The notes: generated by a model from the sequence alone, not told the origin. Counted from the first letter of the stretch, positions 53,387-63,782 are shown. The stretch: DNA of 64,000 nucleotides from CAZUZS01 sp964624795 (GCA_964624795.1 CAZUZS010000013.1:11468-75467), one strand, 5' to 3'. Program-made: numbers and translations.

Positions 53387-54652
53387 TTGGATAAATTTGT
53401 AATTCACGGTGGAAAACCGCTTCAGGGCGAAGTCCGGGTCAGTGGATCAAAAAATGCCGCTTTACCTATTATGACTGCCGCGTTGCTGGCGCCTGGTAAA
53501 TATCATTTTCGTAATGTGCCGCGGCTGCGGGATGTGAATACTCTGGCCCACCTCCTGCGAATCATCGGCGCCAAGGTAGAATTCGAAGATCATACCATGC
53601 TGGTGGATACCACCACTGCGGATTTTCCGGAAGCGCCCTACGAACTGGTTAAGACGATGCGGGCGTCAATTTATGTCCTAGGACCACTGTTGGCGCGCTT
53701 CAAACAGGCAAAGGTTTCGCTGCCGGGCGGCTGCGCCTGGGGACCGCGTCCGGTGGACCTGCACATCAAAGGGATGAAGAAACTTGGTGCCAGCCTGGAG
53801 CTGGAAGGTGGCTATATCGTCGCGAAATCCGAAACATTGCGCGGGAATCACATCTACCTGGACGTGCCGAGCGTTGGGGCAACCGGCAATATCATGATGG
53901 CCGCGGTTCTTGCGGAAGGGGAAACTACCATCGAAAATGCAGCGAGCGAGCCGGAAATTGTCGACCTGGGAGATTTTTTGGAAAAGATGGGTGCCCGGAT
54001 AACGGGGCTGGGGACTCGCGTGGTTCGCATCGCGGGTGTGCCTGGGCTGCGGCCCGCCGATCATGAAATTATTCCCGACCGGATTGAAGCCAGCACCTTT
54101 CTTACTGCCGGCCTTATTACCGGCGGAAATATTAAATTATTGAACTGCCAGCCGGACCACCTGGCGGAGCTTCTCGAAAAACTTAAAGAAGCAGGTGCCG
54201 GAATTATGCTCGGGGAAAAGTCAATTGTATTGAGCTCCGGCAAGAGCATTCAGCCGGTGAATGTCACAACTGCAGTTTATCCCGGATTTCCGACCGATAT
54301 GCAGGCGCAGTGGATCGCACTGATGACTCTCGCTCAGGGCAGCAGCGTGGTAACCGACGCCATTTTTACCGACCGTTTTACGCATGTGCCGGAGCTCATG
54401 CGCCTGGGCGCCGATATCGTGATGAAGAACAATTCGGCATTTATACGCGGTATTAAACAGCTAACCGGCGCGCCGGTCATGAGCACCGACTTAAGGGCTT
54501 CCGCCAGCCTTGTGCTGGCAGCGCTGGCCGCACAGGGAAGAAGTGATGTGCATCGGGTTTACCACATCGACCGCGGCTATGAGACCATCGAACGGAAGCT
54601 GCAACAGTTGGGCGCCGACATTGAGCGCAGGAACGATAACGAAAACGAGTAA
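53387..54652 (+). CDS. murA: UDP-N-acetylglucosamine 1-carboxyvinyltransferase
   Basis: 421 aa. It performs the first committed step of peptidoglycan synthesis, adding enolpyruvate to UDP-GlcNAc. Motifs are VSGSKNAALPIMTAALL (Lys22-type), LPGGCAWGPRPVDLHIKGM with the active-site Cys, the target of fosfomycin, and FPTDMQAQWIALMTLAQG. The Cys is kept (some resistant lineages have Asp). The start codon is TTG with GGGAGAA upstream. Confidence 0.97.
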   Translation: MDKFVIHGGKPLQGEVRVSGSKNAALPIMTAALLAPGKYHFRNVPRLRDVNTLAHLLRIIGAKVEFEDHTMLVDTTTADFPEAPYELVKTMRASIYVLGPLLARFKQAKVSLPGGCAWGPRPVDLHIKGMKKLGASLELEGGYIVAKSETLRGNHIYLDVPSVGATGNIMMAAVLAEGETTIENAASEPEIVDLGDFLEKMGARITGLGTRVVRIAGVPGLRPADHEIIPDRIEASTFLTAGLITGGNIKLLNCQPDHLAELLEKLKEAGAGIMLGEKSIVLSSGKSIQPVNVTTAVYPGFPTDMQAQWIALMTLAQGSSVVTDAIFTDRFTHVPELMRLGADIVMKNNSAFIRGIKQLTGAPVMSTDLRASASLVLAALAAQGRSDVHRVYHIDRGYETIERKLQQLGADIERRNDNENE

Positions 54653-54742
54653 AACTCTATTCGTGCCGAAGCACTCTACTAATGGATTCTTTCTGTTCGT
54701 CCGCAGCAATTTCACAAAGACAAAAAGGGATTCCTCCGCAGA

Positions 54743-55972
54743 ATGAGTTTATTGAATAAGGCAATTCTCCGACAGAACCGGCAATACCTGAGATCCTTCC
54801 TGCTAATCTTAATTATCCTTGTCGTATTTGAGGTCTTATTGGTGTCAGTTGTTGGCTTGCACCAGCCCTACTGGGGCGACGAAGCACATTTTGTGAAAAC
54901 CGTACGGCAGTTTGGTAATGAAATCAGCGTCAGCCAATTGCAACATTACAACGAAATGTCCACACCCCTGCCGTTTATTCTCTATGCTGCGTGGGGGCAC
55001 GTCCTCGGATTTGATATTGCTACGCTGCGAATTTTCTCATTGATTATAGCGCTCATCACTTACCTGGTATTTTTTCATCTGGCCTTCTCCATTTTCAAAA
55101 ATCCCGGGACCGCAATCCTTATCACACTCTTCCTGCTCATTCAGCCCTACCTGATTGGATTGAGTATTTTTGTTTTCACCGATATGCTGATGATGCTTTT
55201 TCTAATTCTGGGAATCCTGGCGGTAAGGAACTCACGTCCCTACCTCTTTTCATTTGCAGCAGCCGGGGGTCTTTTATGCCGGCAGTATTTCGCATTTTTC
55301 ATTCTTGCAGCCGGCATTTATTTTTTAGCCAGGCTGGTGTTGCAGAAAAACAAGCAGTCAGCATTTATGCTGATCTCCACTTTTCTCTCGACCCTCCCCC
55401 TGATTTTTCTGTTTATCCTCTGGAAAGGATTCAGTCCGCAAAACAACATGAAAGCATTATATTTGAATGAACGTTTGCATTTTCACCCGGATTTCCTCGT
55501 GCTTTACATCAGCTTATTTGCCGTCTACCTGTTCCCGGTAATTATATATCGCTGGAGATCAATTTACGGCAATATCAGGATTCTGGCTGCCTCCGTTTTG
55601 GTCTCGGGTATTTACATATTCTTCCCCGTCTACGCCTCCAAACCGGCGGTTGCGGTGAACGTTCTCACGGTCGGATTTTTCCACCGCCTGGTTCGGGCAA
55701 TCGTCGGAACCGGGGCCGACCAATTTGTTTTCTATGCCGCATTTTTGTTGAGTCTGCCGGTAGTCATTTCCATTATAAGAGATGGCTGGCGCAGGGTTGG
55801 AAAGCGAGACTTCGATTTTCTTTTTTTCCTGGATCTGGCAATAATTGGTTTCATCTTCCTGATGCCCTTTTCATACCTGAATTGGGAAAAATATTTTATT
55901 CCGGTTATTCCGCTCGCTGCACTGCAACTCCTGCTGCTGCCAAAACGGGACATTCAGAGAAAAGTATTTTAG
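54743..55972 (+). CDS. GT39/ArnT-like membrane glycosyltransferase
   Basis: 409 aa with about 10 membrane helices. After the first helix comes the luminal loop LHQPYWGDEAHFVKTVRQFG, containing the D-E motif at the catalytic position of GT-C/PMT-type enzymes. NEMSTPLPFILYAAWGHVLG and LITYLVFFHLAFSIF follow. It probably transfers a sugar from a lipid-linked donor in the outer leaflet; substrates are unknown. No strong Shine-Dalgarno sequence is upstream of ATG 54743. It is the second such protein in the window (see 37725). Confidence 0.85.
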   Translation: MSLLNKAILRQNRQYLRSFLLILIILVVFEVLLVSVVGLHQPYWGDEAHFVKTVRQFGNEISVSQLQHYNEMSTPLPFILYAAWGHVLGFDIATLRIFSLIIALITYLVFFHLAFSIFKNPGTAILITLFLLIQPYLIGLSIFVFTDMLMMLFLILGILAVRNSRPYLFSFAAAGGLLCRQYFAFFILAAGIYFLARLVLQKNKQSAFMLISTFLSTLPLIFLFILWKGFSPQNNMKALYLNERLHFHPDFLVLYISLFAVYLFPVIIYRWRSIYGNIRILAASVLVSGIYIFFPVYASKPAVAVNVLTVGFFHRLVRAIVGTGADQFVFYAAFLLSLPVVISIIRDGWRRVGKRDFDFLFFLDLAIIGFIFLMPFSYLNWEKYFIPVIPLAALQLLLLPKRDIQRKVF

Positions 55973-56101
55973 GCAGCAACCGGCCGTCTCCCTCCTATTC
56001 CGGGAAAAACTAACAAGCTCATTCCCACGGAAATTGCGCCACATTATTCATATAAAAAAGTGTGAATGGGGTATGCTTCTATGTCAGATAGATTGTTGCA
56101 T

Positions 56102-57160
56102 CTATGGAAGGGGAAACATGAGCTTCATGGTCAGAACTTCTTTGCGACAGGACACTTGCAGATAACCCCTGTTATTTTTCAGGCAGAATGATAGAAAAGC
56201 GCTGTCCAGCCCTTCAACCTTTTGCTGTGCGATTTTTGTGGCGTTCCCCTCCAGCGTGAATGGAAATCGCAATCCGAGATCATCCGGGATATGGAATTCG
56301 CCCAAAACCTTGAGGTAGAAACCGGTGTTCCTGTTTTCGTACAGGCTTCCGATGTGCATAACATATTCCTGATCTTCGAATACAAAACGACGAAAGAAAT
56401 GGTAGCACTCGCTCCACACCCCGCTCAGCGCCAGGTACGGCATACTGAACTGCGGGATATTCAGCGTAAACTTTTCCTTCTTTTCAACCTGGTGTTTGAA
56501 GAAAAGATCGCAATTCAGGAAATTGATTTCTTCTCTCAGGAAACGGTTCAGGTTTATTTCCACCGGCTGCAGATAACGCTCATTTACAAGCTTAAAACTG
56601 AGATTTTCCAGGTTCGCCTGCAGTTTGAAGCCCATCTTCAGTAATTCATCAAACTCCTTGATGTCCTGGTATTTATAACTCAAAAGCTCAATGCGACCGG
56701 TGATGGTGCCCAGCGGGCCGTTCAGGTTGTGAATAAGTCCCGGCAGAAGCTGCGAGAGAAAGATGTGATATTTTTCCTGCGGCGGGATTTCAATTTTATC
56801 GGTATTCTCACTCAATTTGACAAAAGCCGTTAGAGATTTGATCTGGCCGCGTTCCTTTTTGATACGGAAATAGGTTTCATAAGGGCCCGATACCTGCTCA
56901 TTTACGTTCCGCCAGTAATAGTTCTTTATTGCAAACTCTTTCTGCTGAAAGTGTCCCAGGAATTCCTGGATGTCGAGGTGATTGGGTTCCAAAAAGTTGT
57001 GACTGAATTTGAACGAGCTGAGTGTGCTTTCATCCCATCCCAAAAAGTTGTGGTGATTAGGATGAAGATCGACCAATTTCCACTGGGCGGTAAATACCAA
57101 TAAATGCAATTCTGTGAAATTCAGGAAGATATCAAGCTGAGATGTGCCAATATCATTCAT
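56102..57160 (-). CDS. PAS/HisKA-like protein with degenerate ATPase domain
   Basis: 352 aa, no membrane helix. Residues 10-118 look like a PAS domain (LLVFTAQWKLVDLHPNHHNF, ETYFRIKKERGQIKSLTAFV). Residues 135-200 look like a dimerisation domain with an H-box LIHNLNGPLGTITGRIELL (His144). The C-terminal 150 residues follow the HATPase layout but lack the N-box Asn and the glycine-rich G boxes; the matching region reads GVWSECYHFFRRFVFE. It is therefore probably not an active kinase; a regulatory or scaffold role is inferred. It has no partner response regulator beside it. Confidence 0.65.
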   Translation of the reverse strand: MNDIGTSQLDIFLNFTELHLLVFTAQWKLVDLHPNHHNFLGWDESTLSSFKFSHNFLEPNHLDIQEFLGHFQQKEFAIKNYYWRNVNEQVSGPYETYFRIKKERGQIKSLTAFVKLSENTDKIEIPPQEKYHIFLSQLLPGLIHNLNGPLGTITGRIELLSYKYQDIKEFDELLKMGFKLQANLENLSFKLVNERYLQPVEINLNRFLREEINFLNCDLFFKHQVEKKEKFTLNIPQFSMPYLALSGVWSECYHFFRRFVFEDQEYVMHIGSLYENRNTGFYLKVLGEFHIPDDLGLRFPFTLEGNATKIAQQKVEGLDSAFLSFCLKNNRGYLQVSCRKEVLTMKLMFPLP

Positions 57161-57456
57161 TCTTGCTTTTTTTCATCCCGATTAAATAGAACATATTCCT
57201 TTGTATATAATTCCTCATACCAAATGAGGAACCTAATGCTGCTGGATTTTGAAGAACCTGCTTTCAAACATAAATTTGTTAATCAAGATTTTGAACATAA
57301 ATAATTATATAAATTCATTCATTTCCAAAGTGCCAAAATATAAGGAAGAATTTAAAAGAATCAAATCATCATAGTTAAAAAAATACGAAAAATTCAATAT
57401 GTTTCGCACCATTCGGGAATTTCGACCGCTCCGGCGCCAGACCTCCGGAAAATTAA

Positions 57457-58734
57457 TCAGTTAGTGGCCGAAGCCGGTTTCGACTCCACAAAGATCTTAT
57501 TGTAAAAATAAAGCAACAAAGCGGTGGTAAAGCCGATGGCTGCCATCACAATCCACATCAAACGCGGCTGGTGGATCTGCTTGCCAAAATACTCAATCAG
57601 GTAACCGCCCAACGGTCCGGCGACCAGCGCCCCTATTGAAATCGGCAGGAATGCATAGCCCATGTAGAGCCCCTCCTGGCCGCCGGGAGCCAGTGTCGAA
57701 ATGTATTCATAATAGCGCGGTGCCTGTGTCATTTCGCCAATTGCCCACACTACCAGGGTTACTACGACTATCCAGACCTGGGCTACGGATGCCAGCAACA
57801 GCCAGGATGAACTTGAGATAATAAATCCCAGGATCATTGCATATAGCGGGCGAATTTTTTTGGTAAGAAAACTAACCAGCACCTGGAAAAAAATGATGGT
57901 CATGGCACCGGTGGAAAGCAGCAAATCCACCGGGGCGGAGGGATCGACGTACATTCGCAAATAGAGTGGCATGGCGATGTAGAATTCAAAGAACATCATC
58001 CAGTAACCGGAAAAGATAACGAGGAAAAGCACAAATTTGAGGTTCTTAAGAACAAGAAACATATTAACCAGCGCACGCCCGACGGAACGAACTTCGGTTT
58101 CCTGATCGCCCTTTGGTTCTTTGTAGAAGGTGAGGGTTCCGATTACCATGAGTGCACAACTGAGTGCCGATACATTAAACACATTCTGGATGCCGATGGT
58201 GTCACGTACCAAAAAGGCAACGATTGGCCCCAGCGCGCCGCCAATATTCACAATGGTATAATAAATAGAATATCCCAGGGATTTAGTTTCCGGCTTGCTT
58301 GTTTTGGCAACCGTGCCGACCACCGAAGGTTTTATAAAAGAACCGCCGACTGCCGTAATCATAAGGATGACAAGAACTGTCCAGTAAACGGAAATCGACT
58401 GAATAATTCCCTGCATCCAATCCGCTGATGTCTGCCCGAGAAACAGGTAGCCGATTGCAAGCCCGGAGAAGGCAAATGTCAGGGAGCGCTTAAAACCAAA
58501 GCGGTCCGAGAGTGCACCGGCAAGTACCGGCAGAAAATAAATTACCGCGCCGAATATCCCGACCAGCGATCCGGTTTGTACCGGCGTTAATTTCAAATTT
58601 TCGGCCAGGTAAATTGCCAGAACAGCCTGCTGGCCGTAAAACGCCAGGCGTTCGAACAATTCCAATGTGTTCGCCACCCAGAAGGAGCGTGTAAAGCCGG
58701 CTCTGATTTCCTGTATTCGCGCTGCTAATGCCAC
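57457..58734 (-). CDS. MFS transporter, POT/PTR2-like N-terminus
   Basis: 425 aa with 12 predicted helices. The first segment FWVANTLELFERLAFYGQQA resembles the E-x-x-E-R-x-x-Y-Y-G motif region of peptide transporters, though not exactly. The A-like loop GALSDRFGFKRSLTFAFSGL lies between helices 2 and 3. KTSKPETKSLGYSIYYTIVN and APRYYEYISTLAPGGQEGLY also fit this group. The substrate is unknown. It is transcribed divergently from a second MFS gene. Confidence 0.85.
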   Translation of the reverse strand: MALAARIQEIRAGFTRSFWVANTLELFERLAFYGQQAVLAIYLAENLKLTPVQTGSLVGIFGAVIYFLPVLAGALSDRFGFKRSLTFAFSGLAIGYLFLGQTSADWMQGIIQSISVYWTVLVILMITAVGGSFIKPSVVGTVAKTSKPETKSLGYSIYYTIVNIGGALGPIVAFLVRDTIGIQNVFNVSALSCALMVIGTLTFYKEPKGDQETEVRSVGRALVNMFLVLKNLKFVLFLVIFSGYWMMFFEFYIAMPLYLRMYVDPSAPVDLLLSTGAMTIIFFQVLVSFLTKKIRPLYAMILGFIISSSSWLLLASVAQVWIVVVTLVVWAIGEMTQAPRYYEYISTLAPGGQEGLYMGYAFLPISIGALVAGPLGGYLIEYFGKQIHQPRLMWIVMAAIGFTTALLLYFYNKIFVESKPASATN

Positions 58735-59082
58735 TATTTCTCCTTAAAATATCAGATCGAAATTCCCCTGAACTCTCCATTCAGAGCTTGAAGAAAGTGA
58801 GATACGATGACCTCTCCCAACGGAGTGATGAAAGGACATTTTGAATTCAGGCCTCCCGGACCGGGGAAACCGCTCCCAAAATAAATTCTAATTCGTTAAA
58901 AGTCAAGCAATTACTCGATTGTGCACATCTGAAATCCCGGATAGATTTGAGAACATCGCACAGAAGTCCGGTCTGATGTTAATCGGAACCCGTGACCGCG
59001 CTAAACCACAATCGGCGATGAATACTTCCCAGGACACCACAGTTGGCAGGCTGCCGGATCGGGCATCTACAAATTTTTAAAA
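58735..59082. other. Divergent intergenic region between two MFS genes
   Basis: 348 bp that should hold both promoters. No clear -35/-10 pair, operator repeat or gene is seen. Confidence 0.4.
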
Positions 59083-60306
59083 TTGGTTTTGGTGCGCCGT
59101 TTTTTTAACGATTTTTCGCCCATGAAAGTGATAAAAGATAACCCGATGTTCCGTTTCCTGGTGGTCCTCACCATTGCATCCACTGTCGGTTTGCAGGGCT
59201 GGCGCACTCTATTCAATAATTTTGCAGTGGAAGTCGCTCACTTGGACGGCTACAACATCGGGATGATACAGTCTATCCGTGAAATTCCCGGTTTCCTGGC
59301 GCTGCTGGCGGTTTTTGTAATGCTATTCATTAAGGAGCACAAACTCTCCGCGCTCTCAATCGTAATTCTTGGGGTAGGTATAGGAATTACCGGGATGTTT
59401 CCCAGCTATACCGGGCTGCTGCTCACAACGCTGCTCATGAGTTTCGGATTCCACTATTATGAAACAACCAACCAATCGCTCACGCTGCAATATTTCAGCA
59501 AAGAAACCTCGCCATGGGTTTTTGGTAAGCTGCGCAGTCTGGCGGCAGCATCCAATATCGCGGTTGGTGTGTTCATCTTCGCCGTCACCGAAGTGTTGAG
59601 CTACAAGCAGATCTATTGGATAATCGGTGCAGCAATCATTGTTGCCGGTATTTGGGGCTTGCTAAAAGATCCGACTCATAAAGATATTGTGCCGCAGCAC
59701 AAAAAGATGGTTTTCCGAAAGAAATACTGGCTTTTCTATTTCCTGACATTCATGGCCGGTGCCAGGCGCCAGGTTTTTGTCGCCTTCGCGGTCTTTCTCC
59801 TTGTGAAAAAATTTCAATTTAGCGTTCAGGCCATCACCATTCTGTTTGTCGTCAACAATATAATCAACTATTTCTTAAGTCCCGCGATCGGAAGAGCCAT
59901 CCTTCGTTTTGGGGAACGGCGTGTTCTGTCGCTTGAATATTTCAGCCTCATCTTTATTTTTACTGCTTACGCCTTCACATCCTCCAAAGCAGTGGTTGCC
60001 GGTCTGTACATTTTGGATCACATTTTTTTCAATTTTGCGATTGCCATTCGTACTTACTTTCAGAAGGTGGGAGATCCGAAAGACATCGCGCCCAGCATGG
60101 CGATGGGATTTACGATCAATCACATCGCAGCGGTTTTTGTGCCGGCCATGGGCGGCCTGCTATGGATGGTAGATTACCGGATTCCGTTTATCGGCGGGGC
60201 AATCATGAGCATCGTATCGCTCTGGGCAGTGCAGAAAATAAAAACGCACCTGGCGGTAGGGCAACTTTCTCCCCCTCTCCCATCCGGGATAAAGGAACGG
60301 AATTAG
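59083..60306 (+). CDS. MFS transporter
   Basis: 407 aa with about 11-12 helices. The N-terminal part contains TVGLQGWRTLFNNFAVEVAH and IGMIQSIREIPGFLALLAVF; the middle has MSFGFHYYETTNQSLTLQYF and the linker FRKKYWLFYFLTFMAGARRQ before the second half. It does not show a motif that names a substrate. The start is uncertain: TTG 59083 or ATG 59122, neither with a Shine-Dalgarno sequence. It is divergent from the MFS gene at 57457, but the two sequences differ. Confidence 0.8.
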   Translation: MVLVRRFFNDFSPMKVIKDNPMFRFLVVLTIASTVGLQGWRTLFNNFAVEVAHLDGYNIGMIQSIREIPGFLALLAVFVMLFIKEHKLSALSIVILGVGIGITGMFPSYTGLLLTTLLMSFGFHYYETTNQSLTLQYFSKETSPWVFGKLRSLAAASNIAVGVFIFAVTEVLSYKQIYWIIGAAIIVAGIWGLLKDPTHKDIVPQHKKMVFRKKYWLFYFLTFMAGARRQVFVAFAVFLLVKKFQFSVQAITILFVVNNIINYFLSPAIGRAILRFGERRVLSLEYFSLIFIFTAYAFTSSKAVVAGLYILDHIFFNFAIAIRTYFQKVGDPKDIAPSMAMGFTINHIAAVFVPAMGGLLWMVDYRIPFIGGAIMSIVSLWAVQKIKTHLAVGQLSPPLPSGIKERN

Positions 60307-60416
60307 GAGCGGGAAGCCTAAAAGCAGCATCACGAACCAAATCATCACGATCAGATGGACCGCGAAAAGCATATCACTGCCCGGCCTTTGACTTGCCCTG
60401 CGCGATGCCGCAATTC

Positions 60417-61094
60417 TTACCGGCTGCCGCCCCGGACCCTGTTTTCCCTGAGATAGTGCACATTGCGGGGATCTTCATAGATCGGATTGGGCGCAGGATT
60501 ATAGCCAAAGACAATATCTATGAAACGGTTGACAATAAATCCAGTGGCACCCCAGATTACATGCTGGTAGTAATTATAAAAATAGACGTCATATTTTCGT
60601 CCGCCGTGTTCCCACTCCTTCACCTCAAAACGGCTGTCGTCCAGGAAAAGCGAAAGCGGCACTTCCAGCACCTCGTCCACCTCATTTTCGCTCAATGAAA
60701 ACTGGAGCGGCGGCTGCAAAATCCCCACAAAAGGCCGGACCAGGAAATCGGTGATGGTCAGGAAATCATCAACCTGGCCCAGCACCTCTACCTGCTCAGG
60801 ATTCACACCTATTTCTTCATGTGTTTCCCGGAGGGCGGTTTCCTGCAAAGATGTATCAGGTGGATCCTTCATTCCTCCCGGGAAAGAAATTTGCCCCTTG
60901 TGATGCTCAACCAGCTCGGTTCTTTTGGTGAAAATAAGATGCGGTACCTCCTGCTTATTGACAAAGAGAATCATAACCGCTGCCGGCAGACTACCTTCCT
61001 CGGCAATTCGAACCGGCTGATATTCATCTAATCGCGACCGAACAATCCGAATCGCCTCTGAAAAATCTATATCTTTATATTTTGAAGCACTCAT
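60417..61094 (-). CDS. NUDIX hydrolase, CoA-pyrophosphatase-like
   Basis: 225 aa. It probably cleaves CoA or another nucleoside diphosphate derivative. The NUDIX box is complete: GGMKDPPDTSLQETALRETH then EEIGV (Gx5Ex7REUxEExGU). The preceding HHKGQISFPGG matches the CoA-pyrophosphatase subgroup (LxxHxGQxxFPGG). The C-terminus has VIWGATGFIVNRFIDIVFGY. ATG 61094 is chosen to begin the conserved part; an in-frame start at 61148 is possible. Confidence 0.92.
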   Translation of the reverse strand: MSASKYKDIDFSEAIRIVRSRLDEYQPVRIAEEGSLPAAVMILFVNKQEVPHLIFTKRTELVEHHKGQISFPGGMKDPPDTSLQETALRETHEEIGVNPEQVEVLGQVDDFLTITDFLVRPFVGILQPPLQFSLSENEVDEVLEVPLSLFLDDSRFEVKEWEHGGRKYDVYFYNYYQHVIWGATGFIVNRFIDIVFGYNPAPNPIYEDPRNVHYLRENRVRGGSR

Positions 61095-61715
61095 CTTGTC
61101 TTTCTCATTTATAAATTCGGAATATAAAAGTTTAAACAGTGAAAACAAACTGCAACGTGCATTTAATTCTCCGGAAACCGCAGTCGCGCCACGATCTTTT
61201 TATGATGCATTGATCGCCGTTGCACATCTGCTTCTCCCTCTTCAATAATTCAAGGATGTTTTTACTGCAACACAGCAGATTTTATCCCGGGTATTTTTTC
61301 AAAAAACCACATTTCGAACAGGAATTTTATTTTGCATTTGAGCGCCGGCGAGCGAAAAGCAGCTTATACAAAAAGTAACAAAAAATTGCTCGAAATCGTA
61401 TGACTAAGCCTGTAAATTATACCGCGGATGCCAATCCGGAGAAAAGGTGCGAGTGTACGACAGAACACTATCAGCAAGCTTTTGAACAACACGGCACAAT
61501 TTTGAGGCAATGACATATTGTAGCTGTAGTTAATAGTCCGAGATGCGGAGTTACGGGAGCTTGGCAGAAAAAAATTATAGGATAAGCGAAACAATTTAAC
61601 TCCGCAATTCCCTTCCCGGAACCGGGACAATTGTTATAAGGGGCTGGAAATTGAGATTCGGAAATGTTACCAAACTCAGGCAAACTCCAATTTCCTCAAA
61701 CGCAAGGCATATCCG
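61095..61715. other. Intergenic region
   Basis: 621 bp, the longest non-coding stretch here. It separates the NUDIX gene (minus) from the PP2C gene (plus), so it should hold two promoters. Minus-strand frames at 61364-61630 and 61471-61683 have no family resemblance. A short CCCGG-AA-CCGGG motif is at 61614-61625. No known RNA class is recognised. Confidence 0.4.
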
Positions 61716-63782
61716 ATGAATAAATTATGGCCATATCTGTTTGTGGCGTTGGGCAGTTTTTTTGTGATATGCAACGCATCTCAGGCAGAAGAAACAGAGC
61801 ATGTGACTCATCTGTCCCCGGAAAAATTTGAACAATCTGATCTTAGCCTTGTTTGGCTGGCGGACAACTGGCTTTACCATCCCGGCGACAATCCGGCCTG
61901 GGCAGATTCGAGTTACGATGACAGCAACTGGGAACCTGTTCACCCCAGCCTAAATTTGCGGGTAAAATACCCCAAGGACGGCTGGCAGGGAAACGGCTGG
62001 TTTCGCCTTCACCTGAAAGTGGATTCCACGCTGCTCGACCAACCGCTGGGGATGCGGGTGCGGCATTTCGGCGCATCCGAAATCTATCTGGATGGCAAGG
62101 AGCTATTTCGCTTCGGAACGGTGGGACACAATGTTCGGGAAGAAAGCAGATTCTTTCCGCAGTATCCCCGCACCGTCATTTTTTCCGGAAAGAAGGATCA
62201 TGTAATCGCAGTGCGCTATTCTTACCATGGGGGCAGCAAGTATCTTCGAAAGCTGGGTGGCCTGGGCTTTAGCATGAACATAGGATACATGGACGATGCT
62301 ATTGCCGTCAAAATGGTATGGTCCGTGCGTTATAAGTCCTATATGCTTGTTATAATGGTATCTTCACTGCTGCTGGCATTGTTTCATATAATCCTGTTTT
62401 CCTATAATACAAGACAAAAACTCAACTTATATCTCTCCCTGCTCTCTGTTTCGTTTGCCGCTTTTGCACTATTCAATTTTCAAAATCATTTTACTTCAAA
62501 TCCCGGCCTCTTTCTGCTTTTCACGCAAATGAAGATTCTGACATCTGTTATGTTGGTTATTTTGCAATTACTAACCATTTACACGCTGTTTTATCCAAAG
62601 CCGCCCAAGCTCTTCTATTTCTTTGGCGCTGGTGGGTTTGTCATAATATTATTATTGCTATTCCGAAATAATCAGTTATTTATTTTGGGCGATGGGTTTA
62701 TGATCCTGGGATTTGCGGAAACCGCCCGCGTGGGATTGATGAAAGGATGGAATCGCAAAGGCGGATATCGGATCATCGTTGCCGGGCTGGTCATCCTGTT
62801 CATTTCCATTGCTTACCAGATGCTCATTGGCTTTCATATAGTGAAACCCATCGGCGGCTTATTTTTGCCATATATTTATGGATTTTTGGCGTTCCTGGTT
62901 TCCATGTCTGTTTTCTTGGCCATGCAGTTTGCCCAGACCAGCAGAGATCTGCAACAACAATTACACCAGGTAAGAGAGCTGTCCGAAAAGATGCTGGAAC
63001 AGGAACGGATTGCAAAAGACCAGGAAATTACCCGCCGTTTGCTGGAGGCGGATAATCATCGCAAGACAGAAGAGCTGGAGGAAGCCCGAAAGTTGCAGCT
63101 TTCCCTTCTCCCGAAGGAAGTACCGCAGGTGCCGGGCATGGAAATCGCCGCATTTATGAAAACCGCTACTGAGGTCGGGGGTGATTACTACGATTTCTGC
63201 ATTGGGCCCGACAGCACACTTACGGTAGCGTTGGGAGATGCAACCGGCCATGGGATGAAAGCAGGATTGATTGTAGCTCTGATAAAGAGTCTGTTTCTGG
63301 CGGAGGCCCCGTTTCTGGCCGCAATTTCATTCCTGGAAAAATGTTCACAGACAATAAAGAAAATGCAGTTGGGTAATTTGTACATGGCGATGACGCTGCT
63401 GAAAATAAAGGATTCCGAGATCACTGTGTCCGCCGCCGGTATGCCACCCGCGTTGATCTATCGAAATAAGGAAGGCCGTGTGGAGGAAGTGATGATTAAG
63501 GGGCTGCCGTTGGGCGGGCCGGGAGACACCACATATCGGGAGTTGAGCCGCAAAATTGCCCCGGGAGACACACTTCTGCTGATGTCGGATGGTTTTCCGG
63601 AGCTTTTCAATAATGAGATGGAGATGCTGGATTACTCCAAAGCGAAATCGGTTTTCGGTGAGGTGGCACACAAATCTCCGCAGGATATTCTGACGCATCT
63701 GAATGCAGCGGCTGAGCAATGGCTAAACGGCAAACCGCAGGATGATGATATTACATTTGTGGTGGTAAAGTTCAATAAATGA
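61716..63782 (+). CDS. 7TM receptor-type PP2C (SpoIIE/RsbU) serine phosphatase
   Basis: 688 aa. A signal peptide (1-24) is followed by an extracytoplasmic galactose-binding-like sandwich (about 40-190: SSYDDSNWEPV, WFRLHLKVDSTLLDQPLGMR, ASEIYLDGKELFRFG). Seven membrane helices span about 205-410. A coiled coil (LQQQLHQVRELSEKMLEQER, about 415-460) leads to the SpoIIE domain: LQLSLLPKEVP, ATEVGGDYYDF and LGDATGHGMKAGL with metal Asp residues, SAAGMPPALIY, LLMSDGFPELF and QDDDITFVVV. It probably dephosphorylates an anti-sigma-factor antagonist in response to an external ligand. No partner switch genes are adjacent. Confidence 0.92.
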   Translation: MNKLWPYLFVALGSFFVICNASQAEETEHVTHLSPEKFEQSDLSLVWLADNWLYHPGDNPAWADSSYDDSNWEPVHPSLNLRVKYPKDGWQGNGWFRLHLKVDSTLLDQPLGMRVRHFGASEIYLDGKELFRFGTVGHNVREESRFFPQYPRTVIFSGKKDHVIAVRYSYHGGSKYLRKLGGLGFSMNIGYMDDAIAVKMVWSVRYKSYMLVIMVSSLLLALFHIILFSYNTRQKLNLYLSLLSVSFAAFALFNFQNHFTSNPGLFLLFTQMKILTSVMLVILQLLTIYTLFYPKPPKLFYFFGAGGFVIILLLLFRNNQLFILGDGFMILGFAETARVGLMKGWNRKGGYRIIVAGLVILFISIAYQMLIGFHIVKPIGGLFLPYIYGFLAFLVSMSVFLAMQFAQTSRDLQQQLHQVRELSEKMLEQERIAKDQEITRRLLEADNHRKTEELEEARKLQLSLLPKEVPQVPGMEIAAFMKTATEVGGDYYDFCIGPDSTLTVALGDATGHGMKAGLIVALIKSLFLAEAPFLAAISFLEKCSQTIKKMQLGNLYMAMTLLKIKDSEITVSAAGMPPALIYRNKEGRVEEVMIKGLPLGGPGDTTYRELSRKIAPGDTLLLMSDGFPELFNNEMEMLDYSKAKSVFGEVAHKSPQDILTHLNAAAEQWLNGKPQDDDITFVVVKFNK

